From NCBI GenBank assembly GCA_913057435.1, contig CAJXNY010000005.1, forward strand, positions 1 through 64,000: a stretch of 64,000 nucleotides of DNA, in the 5' to 3' direction. The stretch is from an uncultured Oceanospirillaceae bacterium (lineage in GTDB: Bacteria; Pseudomonadota; Gammaproteobacteria; Pseudomonadales; Balneatricaceae). The translations under genes were made by a program, and so were the position numbers. Below the pieces are notes generated by a model that saw nothing but the letters and a program-made list of their open reading frames with translations, was not told the DNA's origin and did not search any database. Shown piece after piece: positions 30,622 to 40,590 of the stretch. Each line of letters starts with the position of its first letter. The stretch's first letter is position 1.

Positions 30622-31698
30622 ATGATCATGCAGCATAAACAGATTCTCGATAACCTCACCGCCGCGGTGATACTGCTCGATAGCCAGCTGCAGATTGACT
30701 ACATCAATCCGGCTGCAGAAATGCTGCTGGAAGCCAGCGCCCGCCAGTTACGCCGCCGCCCTATTGACGAGTGGTTCTGCGACCAGCCAGAAGATCTGGA
30801 GGTACTGCGCTCATCACTGCACAACAATCACCCCTACACCTGCCGTGAAGCCAAATTGCGCACCCAGGGCCAGCATGCCCTGACTGTCGATTACAGCGTG
30901 AATCCAATCATTCAGCAGGGCCACAGCTTCTTACTGATTGAACTACAGGCCAAAGACCGGCTGATCCGCATCGAACGTGAAGAAGAACTGATCAGCCGCC
31001 ACGAAACCGCCAAAACCCTGGTCCGCGGACTGGCCCATGAGATAAAAAACCCGCTCGGCGGACTGCGCGGTGCCGCCCAGCTGCTGGAGCGTGAACTGCC
31101 CGATGAAAGCCTGCATGACTACACCCGGGTAATCATCGAAGAGGCCGATCGACTTCGTAATCTGGTCGACCGGTTACTGGGCCCCCGTACCCTGCCCACA
31201 ATTACCCAGGTGAATATCCATGCGGTACTGGAGCGGGTCAGCAGCCTGATTGACGCCGAATGCGCGGGCACTATAAAGCTGGAACGGGACTATGACCCCA
31301 GCATTCCCGAGATCACTGGCGATTCCGAGCAGCTTATCCAGGCCATACTTAACATCATGCGTAACAGCATGCAGGCGCTACAGCTCAACCACATAGCAGC
31401 CCCCTGCATCCGTTTGCGCACCCGCGCCCTGCGTCAGTTCACCCTGGCCAGCGAGCGCCACCGGCTGGTGTGCTGTGTCGAAATCAGCGACAACGGCCCC
31501 GGTATCCCCGAGGACATCCTGCACAAGATTTTCTACCCCATGGTCAGCGGCAACCCGCAAGGCAGTGGACTGGGACTGTCCATCGCACAGTCCATCATCA
31601 ACCAGCATCAGGGACTGATCGAATGCAGCTCCGAAGCTGGCAGCACCTGCTTCAAACTTTTTATTCCACTGGAGCCTAATCATGACAACGGCCGCTAA
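30622..31698 (+). CDS. glnL: Nitrogen-regulation sensor kinase NtrB
   Basis: A 358-residue cytoplasmic histidine kinase. An N-terminal PAS domain (ILDNLTAAVILLDSQLQIDYINPAAEMLL) is followed by the dimerisation domain with phospho-accepting His139 in GLAHEIKNPLGGLRGAAQLL and the ATPase domain with N-box (LNIMRNSMQAL), CVEISDNGPGIPEDI and GSGLGLSIAQSI. It responds to PII (GlnB) and controls NtrC phosphorylation. The stop lies 17 bases inside ntrC, so the two are coupled. Confidence 0.97.
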   Translation: MIMQHKQILDNLTAAVILLDSQLQIDYINPAAEMLLEASARQLRRRPIDEWFCDQPEDLEVLRSSLHNNHPYTCREAKLRTQGQHALTVDYSVNPIIQQGHSFLLIELQAKDRLIRIEREEELISRHETAKTLVRGLAHEIKNPLGGLRGAAQLLERELPDESLHDYTRVIIEEADRLRNLVDRLLGPRTLPTITQVNIHAVLERVSSLIDAECAGTIKLERDYDPSIPEITGDSEQLIQAILNIMRNSMQALQLNHIAAPCIRLRTRALRQFTLASERHRLVCCVEISDNGPGIPEDILHKIFYPMVSGNPQGSGLGLSIAQSIINQHQGLIECSSEAGSTCFKLFIPLEPNHDNGR

Positions 31699-33100
31699 CG
31701 TCTGGATCGTCGATGACGATCGCTCAATCCGCTGGGTACTGGAAAAAGCACTGAGTGGCTCCGGTATCACCACCCGCAGCTTCGAAGATGCCGCCAGTCT
31801 GCTGCAGGAGCTTGAGCAGCAGCAGCCAGACACCATTATTAGCGATATCCGCATGCCGGGCATCGACGGGCTGGAACTGCTACAACGCCTACAAGACAAC
31901 TATCCCGACCTGCCAGCAATTATCATGACCGCCCACTCAGACCTGGATTCCGCCGTCGCGTCTTACTCTGGTGGGGCCTTTGAATACCTGCCCAAGCCCT
32001 TTGATATCGACGAAGCCGTCACCCTGGTACAGCGGGCCATCACCCATGCCAAAGAACAGCAACAGGCCAGCCGTGAAGTGCCAGCCCCGCAGGCCGACAT
32101 CATCGGCGAAGCACCGGCCATGCAGGAAGTATTCCGCGCCATCGGGCGGCTGTCCCAGTCCAATATCACCGTCCTGATCAATGGCGCGTCAGGCACCGGT
32201 AAAGAGCTGGTCGCCCATGCCCTGCACCGCCATAGCCCACGGGCAGCCGCGCCGTTTATTCCGCTGAATATGGCGGCGATCCCCCATGACCTGATTGAGT
32301 CAGAGCTGTTCGGCCATGAAAAAGGCGCGTTTACCGGTGCCGCCAGCACCCGCCAGGGTCGGTTTGAACAGGCTAACCATGGCACCCTGTTCCTGGATGA
32401 GATTGGCGATATGCCCGCCGATGCTCAGACCCGGCTGTTACGGGTACTGGCCGATGGTGAATTTTTCCGCGTCGGAGGACATACAGCAGTACAGGTCGAT
32501 GTGCGGATTATCGCCGCCACCCACCAGAACCTGGAAAAGCTGGTGCAGGAAGGCCGGTTCCGTGAGGACCTGTTCCACCGCCTTAACGTCATCCGCATCC
32601 ATATCCCCACCCTGTCGGAACGGCGCGAAGATATTCCCGCCCTGACCCGTCACTTCCTTGACCGCTCAGCCAAAGAGCTGGCCATGGAAACCAAAGTTCT
32701 CCACCCCGACACCGCCAGTCTGCTGGCCGAGATGCCCTGGCCGGGTAACGTGCGCCAGCTGGAAAACAGCTGCCGCTGGCTGACCGTGATGGCTTCCGGT
32801 CGCGAAGTACTGATTGAAGACCTGCCACCGGAACTGATGGAGCAGCACAGCGAACAGCAGCCCGTCAGTGATAACTGGCAGCTGGCGCTGCAACGCTGGG
32901 CTGACCAGCAGCTCGGCCGGGGGGAAAGCAACATTCTGGAACAGGCAGTGCCCGTGTTCGAGCGCACCATGATCGAAACCGCCCTCAGGCACACCGCCGG
33001 ACGTCGCCGCGATGCGGCCCTGCTACTGGGCTGGGGCCGTAACACCCTGACCCGAAAAATCAAAGAGCTGGGCATGGACGCTGGCGACGACGACCTGTAG
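31682..33100 (+). CDS. glnG: Nitrogen-regulation response regulator NtrC
   Basis: A 472-residue sigma-54 activator. Receiver domain 1-120 with Asp55 in IISDIRMPG; AAA+ domain (about 140-380) with Walker A GASGTGKE, the sigma-54-contacting loop EKGAFTGA, Walker B GTLFLDEIGD and an arginine-finger region; C-terminal Fis-type helix-turn-helix (HTAGRRRDAALLLGWGRNTLTRKIKEL). It should act at the glnA sites and at its own operator described here. Confidence 0.98.
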   Translation: MTTAANVWIVDDDRSIRWVLEKALSGSGITTRSFEDAASLLQELEQQQPDTIISDIRMPGIDGLELLQRLQDNYPDLPAIIMTAHSDLDSAVASYSGGAFEYLPKPFDIDEAVTLVQRAITHAKEQQQASREVPAPQADIIGEAPAMQEVFRAIGRLSQSNITVLINGASGTGKELVAHALHRHSPRAAAPFIPLNMAAIPHDLIESELFGHEKGAFTGAASTRQGRFEQANHGTLFLDEIGDMPADAQTRLLRVLADGEFFRVGGHTAVQVDVRIIAATHQNLEKLVQEGRFREDLFHRLNVIRIHIPTLSERREDIPALTRHFLDRSAKELAMETKVLHPDTASLLAEMPWPGNVRQLENSCRWLTVMASGREVLIEDLPPELMEQHSEQQPVSDNWQLALQRWADQQLGRGESNILEQAVPVFERTMIETALRHTAGRRRDAALLLGWGRNTLTRKIKELGMDAGDDDL

Positions 33101-33181
33101 CCCAGTCCGGGCTGACGGCTTGTCGCCGCCAGCCCACTGCCGGTACACTGCCTGCCTGTTTAGCCTGATAGTCACAAAACC

Positions 33182-33646
33182 ATGTTGCATGTCGTACTGT
33201 TCCAGCCGGAAATCCCACCTAACACCGGTAATATCATCCGCCTGTGCGCCAACACCGGCTGCCAGCTGCACCTGATTGAGCCGCTGGGGTTTGATTTTGA
33301 AGATAAAAAACTGCGCCGCGCCGGGCTGGACTATCACGAGTTCACCCAGGTTCAGCGCCATGCCGACCTGGCCAGCTGCATCGCCAGCGTCCAGCCGCTT
33401 CGTATCTGGGCGTTAAGCACAAAAGGCAGCGCCGCTCCCAGCCAGGTGGAATTCAGCGATGGTGATGTCCTGCTGTTTGGCCCGGAAACCCGCGGACTGC
33501 CTGCAGAGATTCTGGACAGCCTGCCCGCCGAGCAGTGCTTGCGCCTGCCGATGAAAGCCGACAGCCGCAGCCTCAACCTCTCTAATGCCTGCGCCGTCGT
33601 CGTGTATGAAGCCTGGCGCCAGCTGGGCTACCCTGGCAGTGCCTGA
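33182..33646 (+). CDS. trmL: tRNA (cytidine/uridine-34-2'-O)-methyltransferase TrmL
   Basis: A 154-residue SPOUT methyltransferase. Signatures are [46 protein letters not shown] and [28 protein letters not shown], forming the trefoil knot. It methylates the wobble ribose of the two tRNA-Leu isoacceptors. Follows ntrC by 81 bases. Confidence 0.97.
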   Translation: MLHVVLFQPEIPPNTGNIIRLCANTGCQLHLIEPLGFDFEDKKLRRAGLDYHEFTQVQRHADLASCIASVQPLRIWALSTKGSAAPSQVEFSDGDVLLFGPETRGLPAEILDSLPAEQCLRLPMKADSRSLNLSNACAVVVYEAWRQLGYPGSA

Positions 33647-33775
33647 CCCAGATCTCGCTGAGCTGCAATACTGAAGACAGCTGCGCCACAGAGTCCATGG
33701 ACCTGTGGCCAATAGCACTGGGATTCCCCCCTGTTTCATGGATAATATCGGCCACACCGAGACGAGAGAACCCGC

Positions 33776-34255
33776 ATGTCAGAGACGACGACCTACCTGC
33801 TGATCGCCACCGGCCTTATACTGATCGCAGGCCTGAGTACTTACATCTGGAAACAGTTGAAATTTCAGCGTACCCACCAGCTGCGACTGGATGACATCGA
33901 ACAGCAGGCGCGGGAGAAAACCCAGCAACGGCGGGACTATCTGATTGAAAGCATTCGCCTGATCAGCCATGCCATGGAGCATGATGACAAGCTGACCCTG
34001 ACTGAAGGCGCGATCCGGCTCAAAGTACTGGTTGAGCACCTGGCCCCTCACCTGCTGACACAGGAGCCTTATGCGATTCTGGTACTGATGTTTGAACAGA
34101 CCCAGCACATCCCGCTTAAAGAAAAGTTTAAAGCGCTGGACCGTAAAGCTCAGCGCAAATACCTGGCCGAGATGCACCGGCTGGAACAACAGCACCAGGT
34201 TGCGCTGATCGACACCGCTCGCCAGCTGCACAGCTACCCGTTCGAGAACCAGTAA
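33776..34255 (+). CDS. DUF2489-family membrane protein
   Basis: A 159-residue protein with one N-terminal transmembrane helix (about 7-27, YLLIATGLILIAGLSTYIW) and a basic, helical cytoplasmic part (QQAREKTQQRRDYLIESIRLISHAMEHDDKLTLTEGAIRLKVLVEHLAP). This matches DUF2489 proteins of gammaproteobacteria. Function unknown. The following small gene starts two bases after its stop. Confidence 0.8.
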   Translation: MSETTTYLLIATGLILIAGLSTYIWKQLKFQRTHQLRLDDIEQQAREKTQQRRDYLIESIRLISHAMEHDDKLTLTEGAIRLKVLVEHLAPHLLTQEPYAILVLMFEQTQHIPLKEKFKALDRKAQRKYLAEMHRLEQQHQVALIDTARQLHSYPFENQ

Positions 34256-34257
34256 AC

Positions 34258-34632
34258 ATGGATTTTATCCCGGTATTTCTGGTCACCCTGCTGATTGTCG
34301 GCGGGCTGGGGATGGCGCTGTTTTTTGGCAAAGCCCCGACCCATCGCCCATCCCGCCAGGAAATACTGGCGATTATGCGCGGCATTGAAACCGGCACCAC
34401 CCGCCAGGAACGCTGGGATCTGTTTATTGGCTACCCGCTGACCCACGACCCGGAGCTGGATCTGTTCCGCCAGCAATGTGTTGCTCTGGAAGAAGGCGAT
34501 GGGGAAAACCCGCCGCTGGGGCAGGGTTTGGGGGATTACATTTATAACCGGGAAGGCAGGGCGAAAATTCAGCAGCTGGCTGATGAACTGGAGAAGATGA
34601 TCGAGGAAGAGCCCAAATACCGCGAATTCTGA
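34258..34632 (+). CDS. Small membrane-anchored protein of unknown function
   Basis: A 124-residue protein with an N-terminal transmembrane helix (about 5-24) and a soluble part rich in acidic residues towards the C terminus (ADELEKMIEEEPKYREF). A PSRQEILAIMRGIETGTTRQERWDLFIGYPLTHDPELD segment looks conserved-type but I cannot name a family. It begins 2 bases after the DUF2489 gene and is certainly cotranscribed with it. Codon use is ordinary for the window, so it is a real gene. Confidence 0.75.
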   Translation: MDFIPVFLVTLLIVGGLGMALFFGKAPTHRPSRQEILAIMRGIETGTTRQERWDLFIGYPLTHDPELDLFRQQCVALEEGDGENPPLGQGLGDYIYNREGRAKIQQLADELEKMIEEEPKYREF

Positions 34633-34636
34633 GCGG

Positions 34637-37246
34637 CTATAACTCACTCAGCACCTGGCGGATGATACGCTGCAAACGCCAGAACTGCTGCCAGATCTCC
34701 CGCCCATCCGCCTCTTTGGCTGCCGCATTCAACGCATGGCTGACCATATCCAGCTCCGGCATCTCATATAACCCCGCCAGACCCACCAGCTGATGGGTGT
34801 GATGGCGGATCACCGTACGGTCCAGCGGCGAAAGGGCCTGGCCAATCCCGTCGATTTGCCCCAGCAACTCAGTACTGAAAGCCTCACGACTAATACGGTA
34901 ACGATCCAGTATTCCAGGTAAGCCATCCGACTGTGCTTCAGGTGCTGCTAAACCGGCTATATAACGGTTCAGGTGACCAATCAGTACCTTATCTTCAATC
35001 GGCTTAAGCAGTACTTCGTTGACACCGGCCTGATGCAGCACCTCATGCTCACGCTCGACCACATTAGCCGTCAATGCCAGAATCGGATGATTAAAGCCAG
35101 CCTGACGGATCTGCCGGGTCGCTTCAATACCATCCATTTCCGGCATATGTACATCCATCAATATCAGATCCGGGCTGAATTCACAGGCACAGGCCACCGC
35201 CTCAACCCCGGTCACCACCTCCAGCACCTCGGCTCCGGCCTCCTCCAGTACGCGACGAATCAACAGCCGGTTAAAGTTATTATCTTCAGCAACCAGCACC
35301 CGGATTTGCCGACTGAGCAGAGCTGTATCCGCAACCTCCATGCTCGGCACTTCAGAGTTACCGGTCAGATGAATCAGCGTGTCGGTGGACAATGGCTTAT
35401 GTAACACCCGCACCGCCACTCCTTCGGGCAGTTCCAGCTGAGCACCACTGAGCACCACCAGCAACCCTGCATACGTCTGACGCACAGCGCGGACACTGTA
35501 AAGCAGTCCAGAATTACCCACATCACCAGCCGTCTGATACAGCAGTACCAGATCCCAGTCAGCCTGTAATAGCTGCAGTGACAACTCGTCCATATCGCGG
35601 CAATACACCACCTCTGCCGCCACGGCTAACAGCTGATAGCCAAGCCCCTGACGCTGGGATGGGTGCTCAACCAGTACCAGTACCCGCTTATACACCGGTC
35701 GGAACGGTCCCACACGCGGGCCCTGCACCACCTCAAACGGGATATCCAGCCAGATACGGGTGCCATCGCCCTCTCTGGACACCAGATCAATCTTCCCTCC
35801 CATCAGCTCTGTCAGATGACGGGAGATCGCCAGCCCCAGACCGGAACCGCCATAGCGACGGGTGATGGAGGTATCCGCCTGAACGAAAGCCGAGAACAGT
35901 GTTTCCAGTTGCGCGTCCGGTATCCCAATCCCGGTATCACGCACCTCCAGCCGGATCCCACCATCAAGGCTGCGGACCTGTACTTCCACCGCGCCCTGAT
36001 CAGTAAATTTAATCGCATTACTGATCAGGTTCACCAGAACCTGCCGTAACCGCGCCGCATCACCCCGGACTCTTTCTGGCAGACGCGGGTCCAGCACCAG
36101 TACCAGCTCAATGCGCTTTTCATGGGCCACTGGCGACAGCATCTCAACGACCTCTTCGACACAGCGCTGCAGATAGAAGGGCAATGACTCAAGGGTAATA
36201 GCACGGGACTCAAGCCGGGAGAAGTCCAGAATATCGTCGATGACCGATAACAGCATGCCGGAGGTCAGATTGATAATACGAGAGAATTCCTGCTGCTCAG
36301 AGTTCAGGCCTGATTGCTGCAACATGCGGGAAAAACCAATCACTGAGGTTAACGGCGTACGCAGCTCATGACTCATCCGGGCCAGGAACTCATCCTTGGC
36401 CTGGTTTGCCCGATCTGCACGCTCACGCGCACGGCTGAGGGCATTATTGTTACGTTTGATGTCTGCCATACTGCGGCGCAGTGCCCGAGTCTGCTCATTT
36501 ACCCGCAGCTCAAGCATGGTGTTGGAGTCTTCTACTGTCTGTGCCATGCGGTTAAACCCGCGCAACAGCAGCTGCATTTCACCGTAGCCCTCATCGTCAG
36601 CTCGACGCCACAGCTGGCCTGCTTCAATATCTTTGACCACTCGGGTCAGATCTTCCACCGGCTCAATAATATTGCTGCTAAAGCGTGACACCAGTAGCAG
36701 ACTGCCTACCATTCCTGCCAGCAGCAGCAGTACACCTTTGGCAATAATCTGTTGCTGCTGTTGCTGGGTCGCCGCCTGCGACATTACCACCGCCACCCAG
36801 CCAATAATGTCTTTGCTATTATCCGGATCTGAGAATTCAGGCAGATCCTGAAAGGCGATGCCGCTGGTCGTCACCGGGGCAAGGAAGTAGCCATACCCCC
36901 CTTCAAGGCGAGGGTAGACGGCGTGTCTGCTGATTGAAAACTGGCTACCAGAGCGCCGAACCAGCTCAGAAAACTGCTGATCCAGCACCACAATTTCCAG
37001 CACATCGTCTTCATTCAGCTGCGCCCTCACCTGGTTACCCAGCATATCCCGGTTACCCGTCAGTAAGCCAAATTCCACTGACACAGCCAGTAATCGAGCG
37101 ATGGTTTGCCCTCGCGCCGTCAGCCCCTGGTCGGTATCTGCCACCCGGCTCTGGATAAAATAGATCCCCAGCGCAAAGGCAAAGACCAGTAGCGGAAGCA
37201 CCGCAACCACCAGCATCTGCTGCTTAATACTGCCCCAGCGGATCAT
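34637..37246 (-). CDS. Hybrid sensor histidine kinase, BarA-like, with HPt domain
   Basis: An 869-residue hybrid kinase. Order: TM1 (about 11-32), periplasmic sensor (about 35-165), a six-Gln run at 161-166, TM2 (about 168-187), HAMP (about 190-242), coiled coil, HisKA with His293 in RMSHELRTPL, HATPase with NLISNAIKFTDQG, VRDTGIGIPD and GSGLGLAISRHL, a degenerate receiver without an acceptor Asp, an intact receiver with Asp698 in LILMDVHMPEMDG, and an HPt domain with His818 in THQLVGLAG. This is the phosphorelay architecture of BarA/GacS. No DNA-binding response regulator is adjacent, so its target is elsewhere. Start and preceding stop overlap (ATGA), coupling it to the periplasmic binding protein gene. 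Confidence 0.93.
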   Translation of the reverse strand: MIRWGSIKQQMLVVAVLPLLVFAFALGIYFIQSRVADTDQGLTARGQTIARLLAVSVEFGLLTGNRDMLGNQVRAQLNEDDVLEIVVLDQQFSELVRRSGSQFSISRHAVYPRLEGGYGYFLAPVTTSGIAFQDLPEFSDPDNSKDIIGWVAVVMSQAATQQQQQQIIAKGVLLLLAGMVGSLLLVSRFSSNIIEPVEDLTRVVKDIEAGQLWRRADDEGYGEMQLLLRGFNRMAQTVEDSNTMLELRVNEQTRALRRSMADIKRNNNALSRARERADRANQAKDEFLARMSHELRTPLTSVIGFSRMLQQSGLNSEQQEFSRIINLTSGMLLSVIDDILDFSRLESRAITLESLPFYLQRCVEEVVEMLSPVAHEKRIELVLVLDPRLPERVRGDAARLRQVLVNLISNAIKFTDQGAVEVQVRSLDGGIRLEVRDTGIGIPDAQLETLFSAFVQADTSITRRYGGSGLGLAISRHLTELMGGKIDLVSREGDGTRIWLDIPFEVVQGPRVGPFRPVYKRVLVLVEHPSQRQGLGYQLLAVAAEVVYCRDMDELSLQLLQADWDLVLLYQTAGDVGNSGLLYSVRAVRQTYAGLLVVLSGAQLELPEGVAVRVLHKPLSTDTLIHLTGNSEVPSMEVADTALLSRQIRVLVAEDNNFNRLLIRRVLEEAGAEVLEVVTGVEAVACACEFSPDLILMDVHMPEMDGIEATRQIRQAGFNHPILALTANVVEREHEVLHQAGVNEVLLKPIEDKVLIGHLNRYIAGLAAPEAQSDGLPGILDRYRISREAFSTELLGQIDGIGQALSPLDRTVIRHHTHQLVGLAGLYEMPELDMVSHALNAAAKEADGREIWQQFWRLQRIIRQVLSEL

Positions 37247-38190
37247 TTCATAGACTCCTTGAGGCGATGGGTAAGCACCATATCAAGCGGTAATTTCAGC
37301 TGCAGTGAACGGGCAGCTACGCGATTGGTTATCACTGAGAAATAACGCGGGAACTGTGCCACAGGCAGCGGCCCGACAGAACTGTTATAGCGCTGCAGGA
37401 ATTCTCCTCCCTGGCGACCCAGCTGAGCTGGCGAAGAATGCACCGCCGCAACGGCACCCGCTTCAACATACTTACGAGAGAAGCCGATCAGTGGCACCCG
37501 CTGCCGATAGGCAATATAGAGAATCCATTTGGCTGTGGTGCGGTTAAACACCGCCTGATCGGGCAGCGGAATAAAAATATCACTGCGCTCAATCAGTGGC
37601 TGCAGGCGCTTGACCGGGTTATCCACTTTACCCAGGGAGCTATACACCAGCTCAAACTGGAACTTATAAGCCGCCTTTTTCAGCGCTGCCAGCCGGGCCT
37701 GAGTTGCCTGGCCTACCACTGTGCCGACTGTGCGTGCCGCCGGTGAGATCAGCCGTGCCAGCGCCAGCTGCCGCTCCAGCGGCTGATCCACATAAATCGC
37801 TGATAACTGATCCCGTCGAGGTCGCCAGCGCTCCCCGTACTGCTCCAGCAGCCCTCGCCATGAGGGTTCAGGAAGAAAGGTCCCCAACAGCCGTCGGCTG
37901 ACCGGTAACGCCTGTAGCAGGTACTCAGTCGCCGCGACCCCCACCGAAACGGTAATATCAGTGCGAGAAGCCATCAGGCGGGGGTCGGCCTTGAGTTGAG
38001 ATATCGTAACGACCTGCAATTCACCAGCATAATGTGTGCTCATCGCATCCGTAACATCACGGTAGATAGGGCTATCCTGGCTGACAACCACAAGACTGCT
38101 GGCCAGCACCCCAGGTGCAGCCAGACAGAATAGTAACAGCAGCCCCCCCCACCCCTGGCGAAAGTAGCTGCACAGTTCCTGGAACTTCAT
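37243..38190 (-). CDS. ABC-type substrate-binding protein (PF04392/TrpX-like) without transporter
   Basis: A 315-residue precursor with a signal peptide (cleaved near GVLASS). The mature part has the two-lobe, ABC_sub_bind-like pattern: SLVVVSQDSPIYRDVTDAM, LLGTFLPEPSW, LSAIYVDQPLERQLALARLI, RSDIFIPLPDQAVFNRTTAKWILYIAYRQRVPLIGFSRKYVEAGAVAAVHSSPAQLGRQGGEFLQRY. No ABC permease or ATPase gene is near. Instead it overlaps a hybrid kinase and follows a TonB-dependent receptor, so I infer that it presents a ligand to the kinase periplasmic domain rather than to a permease. Ligand unknown. Confidence 0.82.
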   Translation of the reverse strand: MKFQELCSYFRQGWGGLLLLFCLAAPGVLASSLVVVSQDSPIYRDVTDAMSTHYAGELQVVTISQLKADPRLMASRTDITVSVGVAATEYLLQALPVSRRLLGTFLPEPSWRGLLEQYGERWRPRRDQLSAIYVDQPLERQLALARLISPAARTVGTVVGQATQARLAALKKAAYKFQFELVYSSLGKVDNPVKRLQPLIERSDIFIPLPDQAVFNRTTAKWILYIAYRQRVPLIGFSRKYVEAGAVAAVHSSPAQLGRQGGEFLQRYNSSVGPLPVAQFPRYFSVITNRVAARSLQLKLPLDMVLTHRLKESMK

Positions 38191-38288
38191 CAGCTTAAAC
38201 GCATTCCGATGCTCTCCGCTTGAATACAGGTAGCAATCAACCCAGTTGTCTCATGGTCCAGTCAGTAACAACATAACGACGCCAGCCT

Positions 38289-40382
38289 TCACCGTGTTTT
38301 CACCAACAACTGTAAATACACCCGACGTTCAAATTCGTTATACGGGTAAAACTCGGCATACTCCTTATTTAACAGGTTCTGTACCAGCAAGCTGCCCTCA
38401 ATCTGCCACCGGGCATCCTGTACCAGCTGATGCGAAACCTTCATATCCGTACGCCACCAGCTACCACGCCTCCCACCTTCAGGCCAGGCTGTTTCGCTCA
38501 TAAAATAGTTAGCGAGACTATAGCCCCAACGAGCATCCAATTGTTGATCGTACAGTAAAGAAAATGTATGTGCAGGCGCTGCAGCATCCAGCGTCTGTAA
38601 ACCGCCGCGACTTGCCTCTAAGGGGAAAAGATCCTCTCCCTGAAAGTAACCACCACGAACCTCCTGGTAACCGTAGGCCAGCCACAGCATGGCATTCTGC
38701 CAGGGCTGCAGTTTTAACTGCATATCAAGCCCGCGGTTGCGCCAGCTGGCGATATTCTCTTTGCGACTATAATAACCGTCATAGTCGGCTGGCTGCTGAA
38801 TATAAAAGCGGTCGCGCATGCCATCATCAATCTGCTCATAATATAGCCGCAGGTCAAGTTCCAGCATACCCGAGTCTGAATGCCAGTAACTACCCAGCTC
38901 GAAAGAGTCCAGTTGCTCCGGCTTAAGGTCCGGGTTATTCACGGTCAGAACATTCCATGGCTGACCCTCTTTGTTATAGATGGTGGACTGCAAGTTAGCG
39001 TCCAGTAAAGAGGGCATACGGTAGGCACGGGTATACGAAGCACGCAACGCCGAATGGTCAGAAAGCAGATAGTTCAGCGCTAAGCGGGGAGACAGACGGG
39101 TTGCCTGAACCGCTGAAAAATGCTCGACCATTCCCCCCATATTCCAGACCATCCGGGCATTGTGTTGCCACTGAATATTGCCAAACAGCGTGCTGCGTTC
39201 TTCATTGATACGCTGTTCGCCAGTCAGCTGCATGGGGCTGTTCACCGTCTCCCAGCGATAGGCAGACCCCGCCATCAAACTTAATGAAGGGGCCAGATGG
39301 TGAGTGTATTGCAGTTCAAGCTCTGTCATTGTCGCCCGGCCACGAGCCGAATCAGACCAGACCGTCACGCCATCCATGTGCTGCAAACGGGCCAGCTGCA
39401 AGGCAGTTTCGATGTCCTGTACAGTGGAAAACTCACGTAAGATCAGCTCTTCAGCTTTAAACTCAGACATGGAAAGATCAAGCAGACTGCGGCTCAGCGT
39501 CAGCTGTAATGCCTGATCGGCATCCAGCTCCCGCCCCCAGCGCAGATACTGATAGTTACTCTGAATATCAGCAGGCACAAACTGCCGGTCGGGCTTATCA
39601 GCACCGCCGACCAGCATATCAACCTGATTGATACCCAGCTGCAAATCCAGGCTGTCCTGCAGGGTCGGGGTAAAGGCAACCGAAAGGTTAGCAAAGCGGA
39701 TCGTCTGCCGATCTTTAAACAGCTCACTACCGGCATTAGCCCGGTAGCCGGTGCTCAGCCGGTAACTCAGATCATTGCTGTAACCGGCATGACGCGCTTC
39801 AAACAGTTGCTGCTGCTGTGAACCACCCAGCAGTCGAGCACTGCTGCCACGCTCAGCCAGCGGACTACGGGTAACGATATTAATCGCCCCCAGAAATGCA
39901 TTAGAACCATAGACCGGCACATTGGAGCCACGCACCACTTCGATATGGTCAATATCATCCAGCGACAGACCCAGCCCACTCCAGTCAACAGTCGACAGAA
40001 AGGGCAGGTAGATAGAGCGGCCATCGACCATCACTTCAAGGTTATCAGGGAAGTTATCTGCAACCCCATGGTAGGTAACCATTGAGGTATTACGCGTAAC
40101 GGACAGCGACTGCATTCCCGGCACCAGCCGGAACAGATCTTCAACCCGGTATATGGGGGCCGCATCAATCATTGCACGATCAATAATCGTTACCGCTGCT
40201 GGCGCCTTTGTCAGACGTTGCGACATTCGGGTTGCGGAAACAACCTGCGGAATATCCGTCAGAAAATCCAGTTCCGTATAGTGTTCGGGGTAACTGTCAG
40301 CCAGCGCCACACGCGTTGCCAATGCGCAGCCGAGAAAGCAAGCAAGGCGAAAACGGTTCGCCAACCAGACCAGTTGTTCCAT
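38289..40382 (-). CDS. TonB-dependent outer-membrane receptor
   Basis: A 697-residue precursor with signal peptide (cleavage near RVALADS). A plug domain (about 45-172) reads QVVSATRMSQRLTKAPAAVTIIDRAMIDAAP, LFRLVPGM, YHGVADNFPDNLEVMVDGR and VPVYGSNAFLGAINIVTR; a 22-strand barrel follows. The chosen ATG (40380-40382) gives the best signal peptide; an in-frame ATG at 40421 would add 13 residues. The sequence ends RVYLQLLVKTR rather than at the usual terminal Phe. Substrate unknown; no siderophore genes or Fur box were recognised. First gene of the unit with the binding protein and hybrid kinase, 98 bases apart. Confidence 0.92.
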   Translation of the reverse strand: MEQLVWLANRFRLACFLGCALATRVALADSYPEHYTELDFLTDIPQVVSATRMSQRLTKAPAAVTIIDRAMIDAAPIYRVEDLFRLVPGMQSLSVTRNTSMVTYHGVADNFPDNLEVMVDGRSIYLPFLSTVDWSGLGLSLDDIDHIEVVRGSNVPVYGSNAFLGAINIVTRSPLAERGSSARLLGGSQQQQLFEARHAGYSNDLSYRLSTGYRANAGSELFKDRQTIRFANLSVAFTPTLQDSLDLQLGINQVDMLVGGADKPDRQFVPADIQSNYQYLRWGRELDADQALQLTLSRSLLDLSMSEFKAEELILREFSTVQDIETALQLARLQHMDGVTVWSDSARGRATMTELELQYTHHLAPSLSLMAGSAYRWETVNSPMQLTGEQRINEERSTLFGNIQWQHNARMVWNMGGMVEHFSAVQATRLSPRLALNYLLSDHSALRASYTRAYRMPSLLDANLQSTIYNKEGQPWNVLTVNNPDLKPEQLDSFELGSYWHSDSGMLELDLRLYYEQIDDGMRDRFYIQQPADYDGYYSRKENIASWRNRGLDMQLKLQPWQNAMLWLAYGYQEVRGGYFQGEDLFPLEASRGGLQTLDAAAPAHTFSLLYDQQLDARWGYSLANYFMSETAWPEGGRRGSWWRTDMKVSHQLVQDARWQIEGSLLVQNLLNKEYAEFYPYNEFERRVYLQLLVKTR

Positions 40383-40590
40383 ATCCTGCGATAATCCTGC
40401 CCTGCCAGCGATGGACTCCATTTTACACTCGACCCCGATGGGCTACTGTCGAGCAAAAACCAACTGCCTGGCACTCAATCCTGTGAAATATATCCCGCGG
40501 CGCAGTGTACTCGCTTTGCACCGTTTTATCGCCCGCAGCAATCGATTATGCTGCTCAGATTTATGCCAACGGTTATGGGTAGCCTCGTCA

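Noticed and set aside
40411-40590. N-terminal extension of the YgjP-like protein
   Set aside because: In frame but unconserved and Cys-rich, and it would overlap the promoter region of the divergent receptor gene; the ATG at 40591 starts at the domain.
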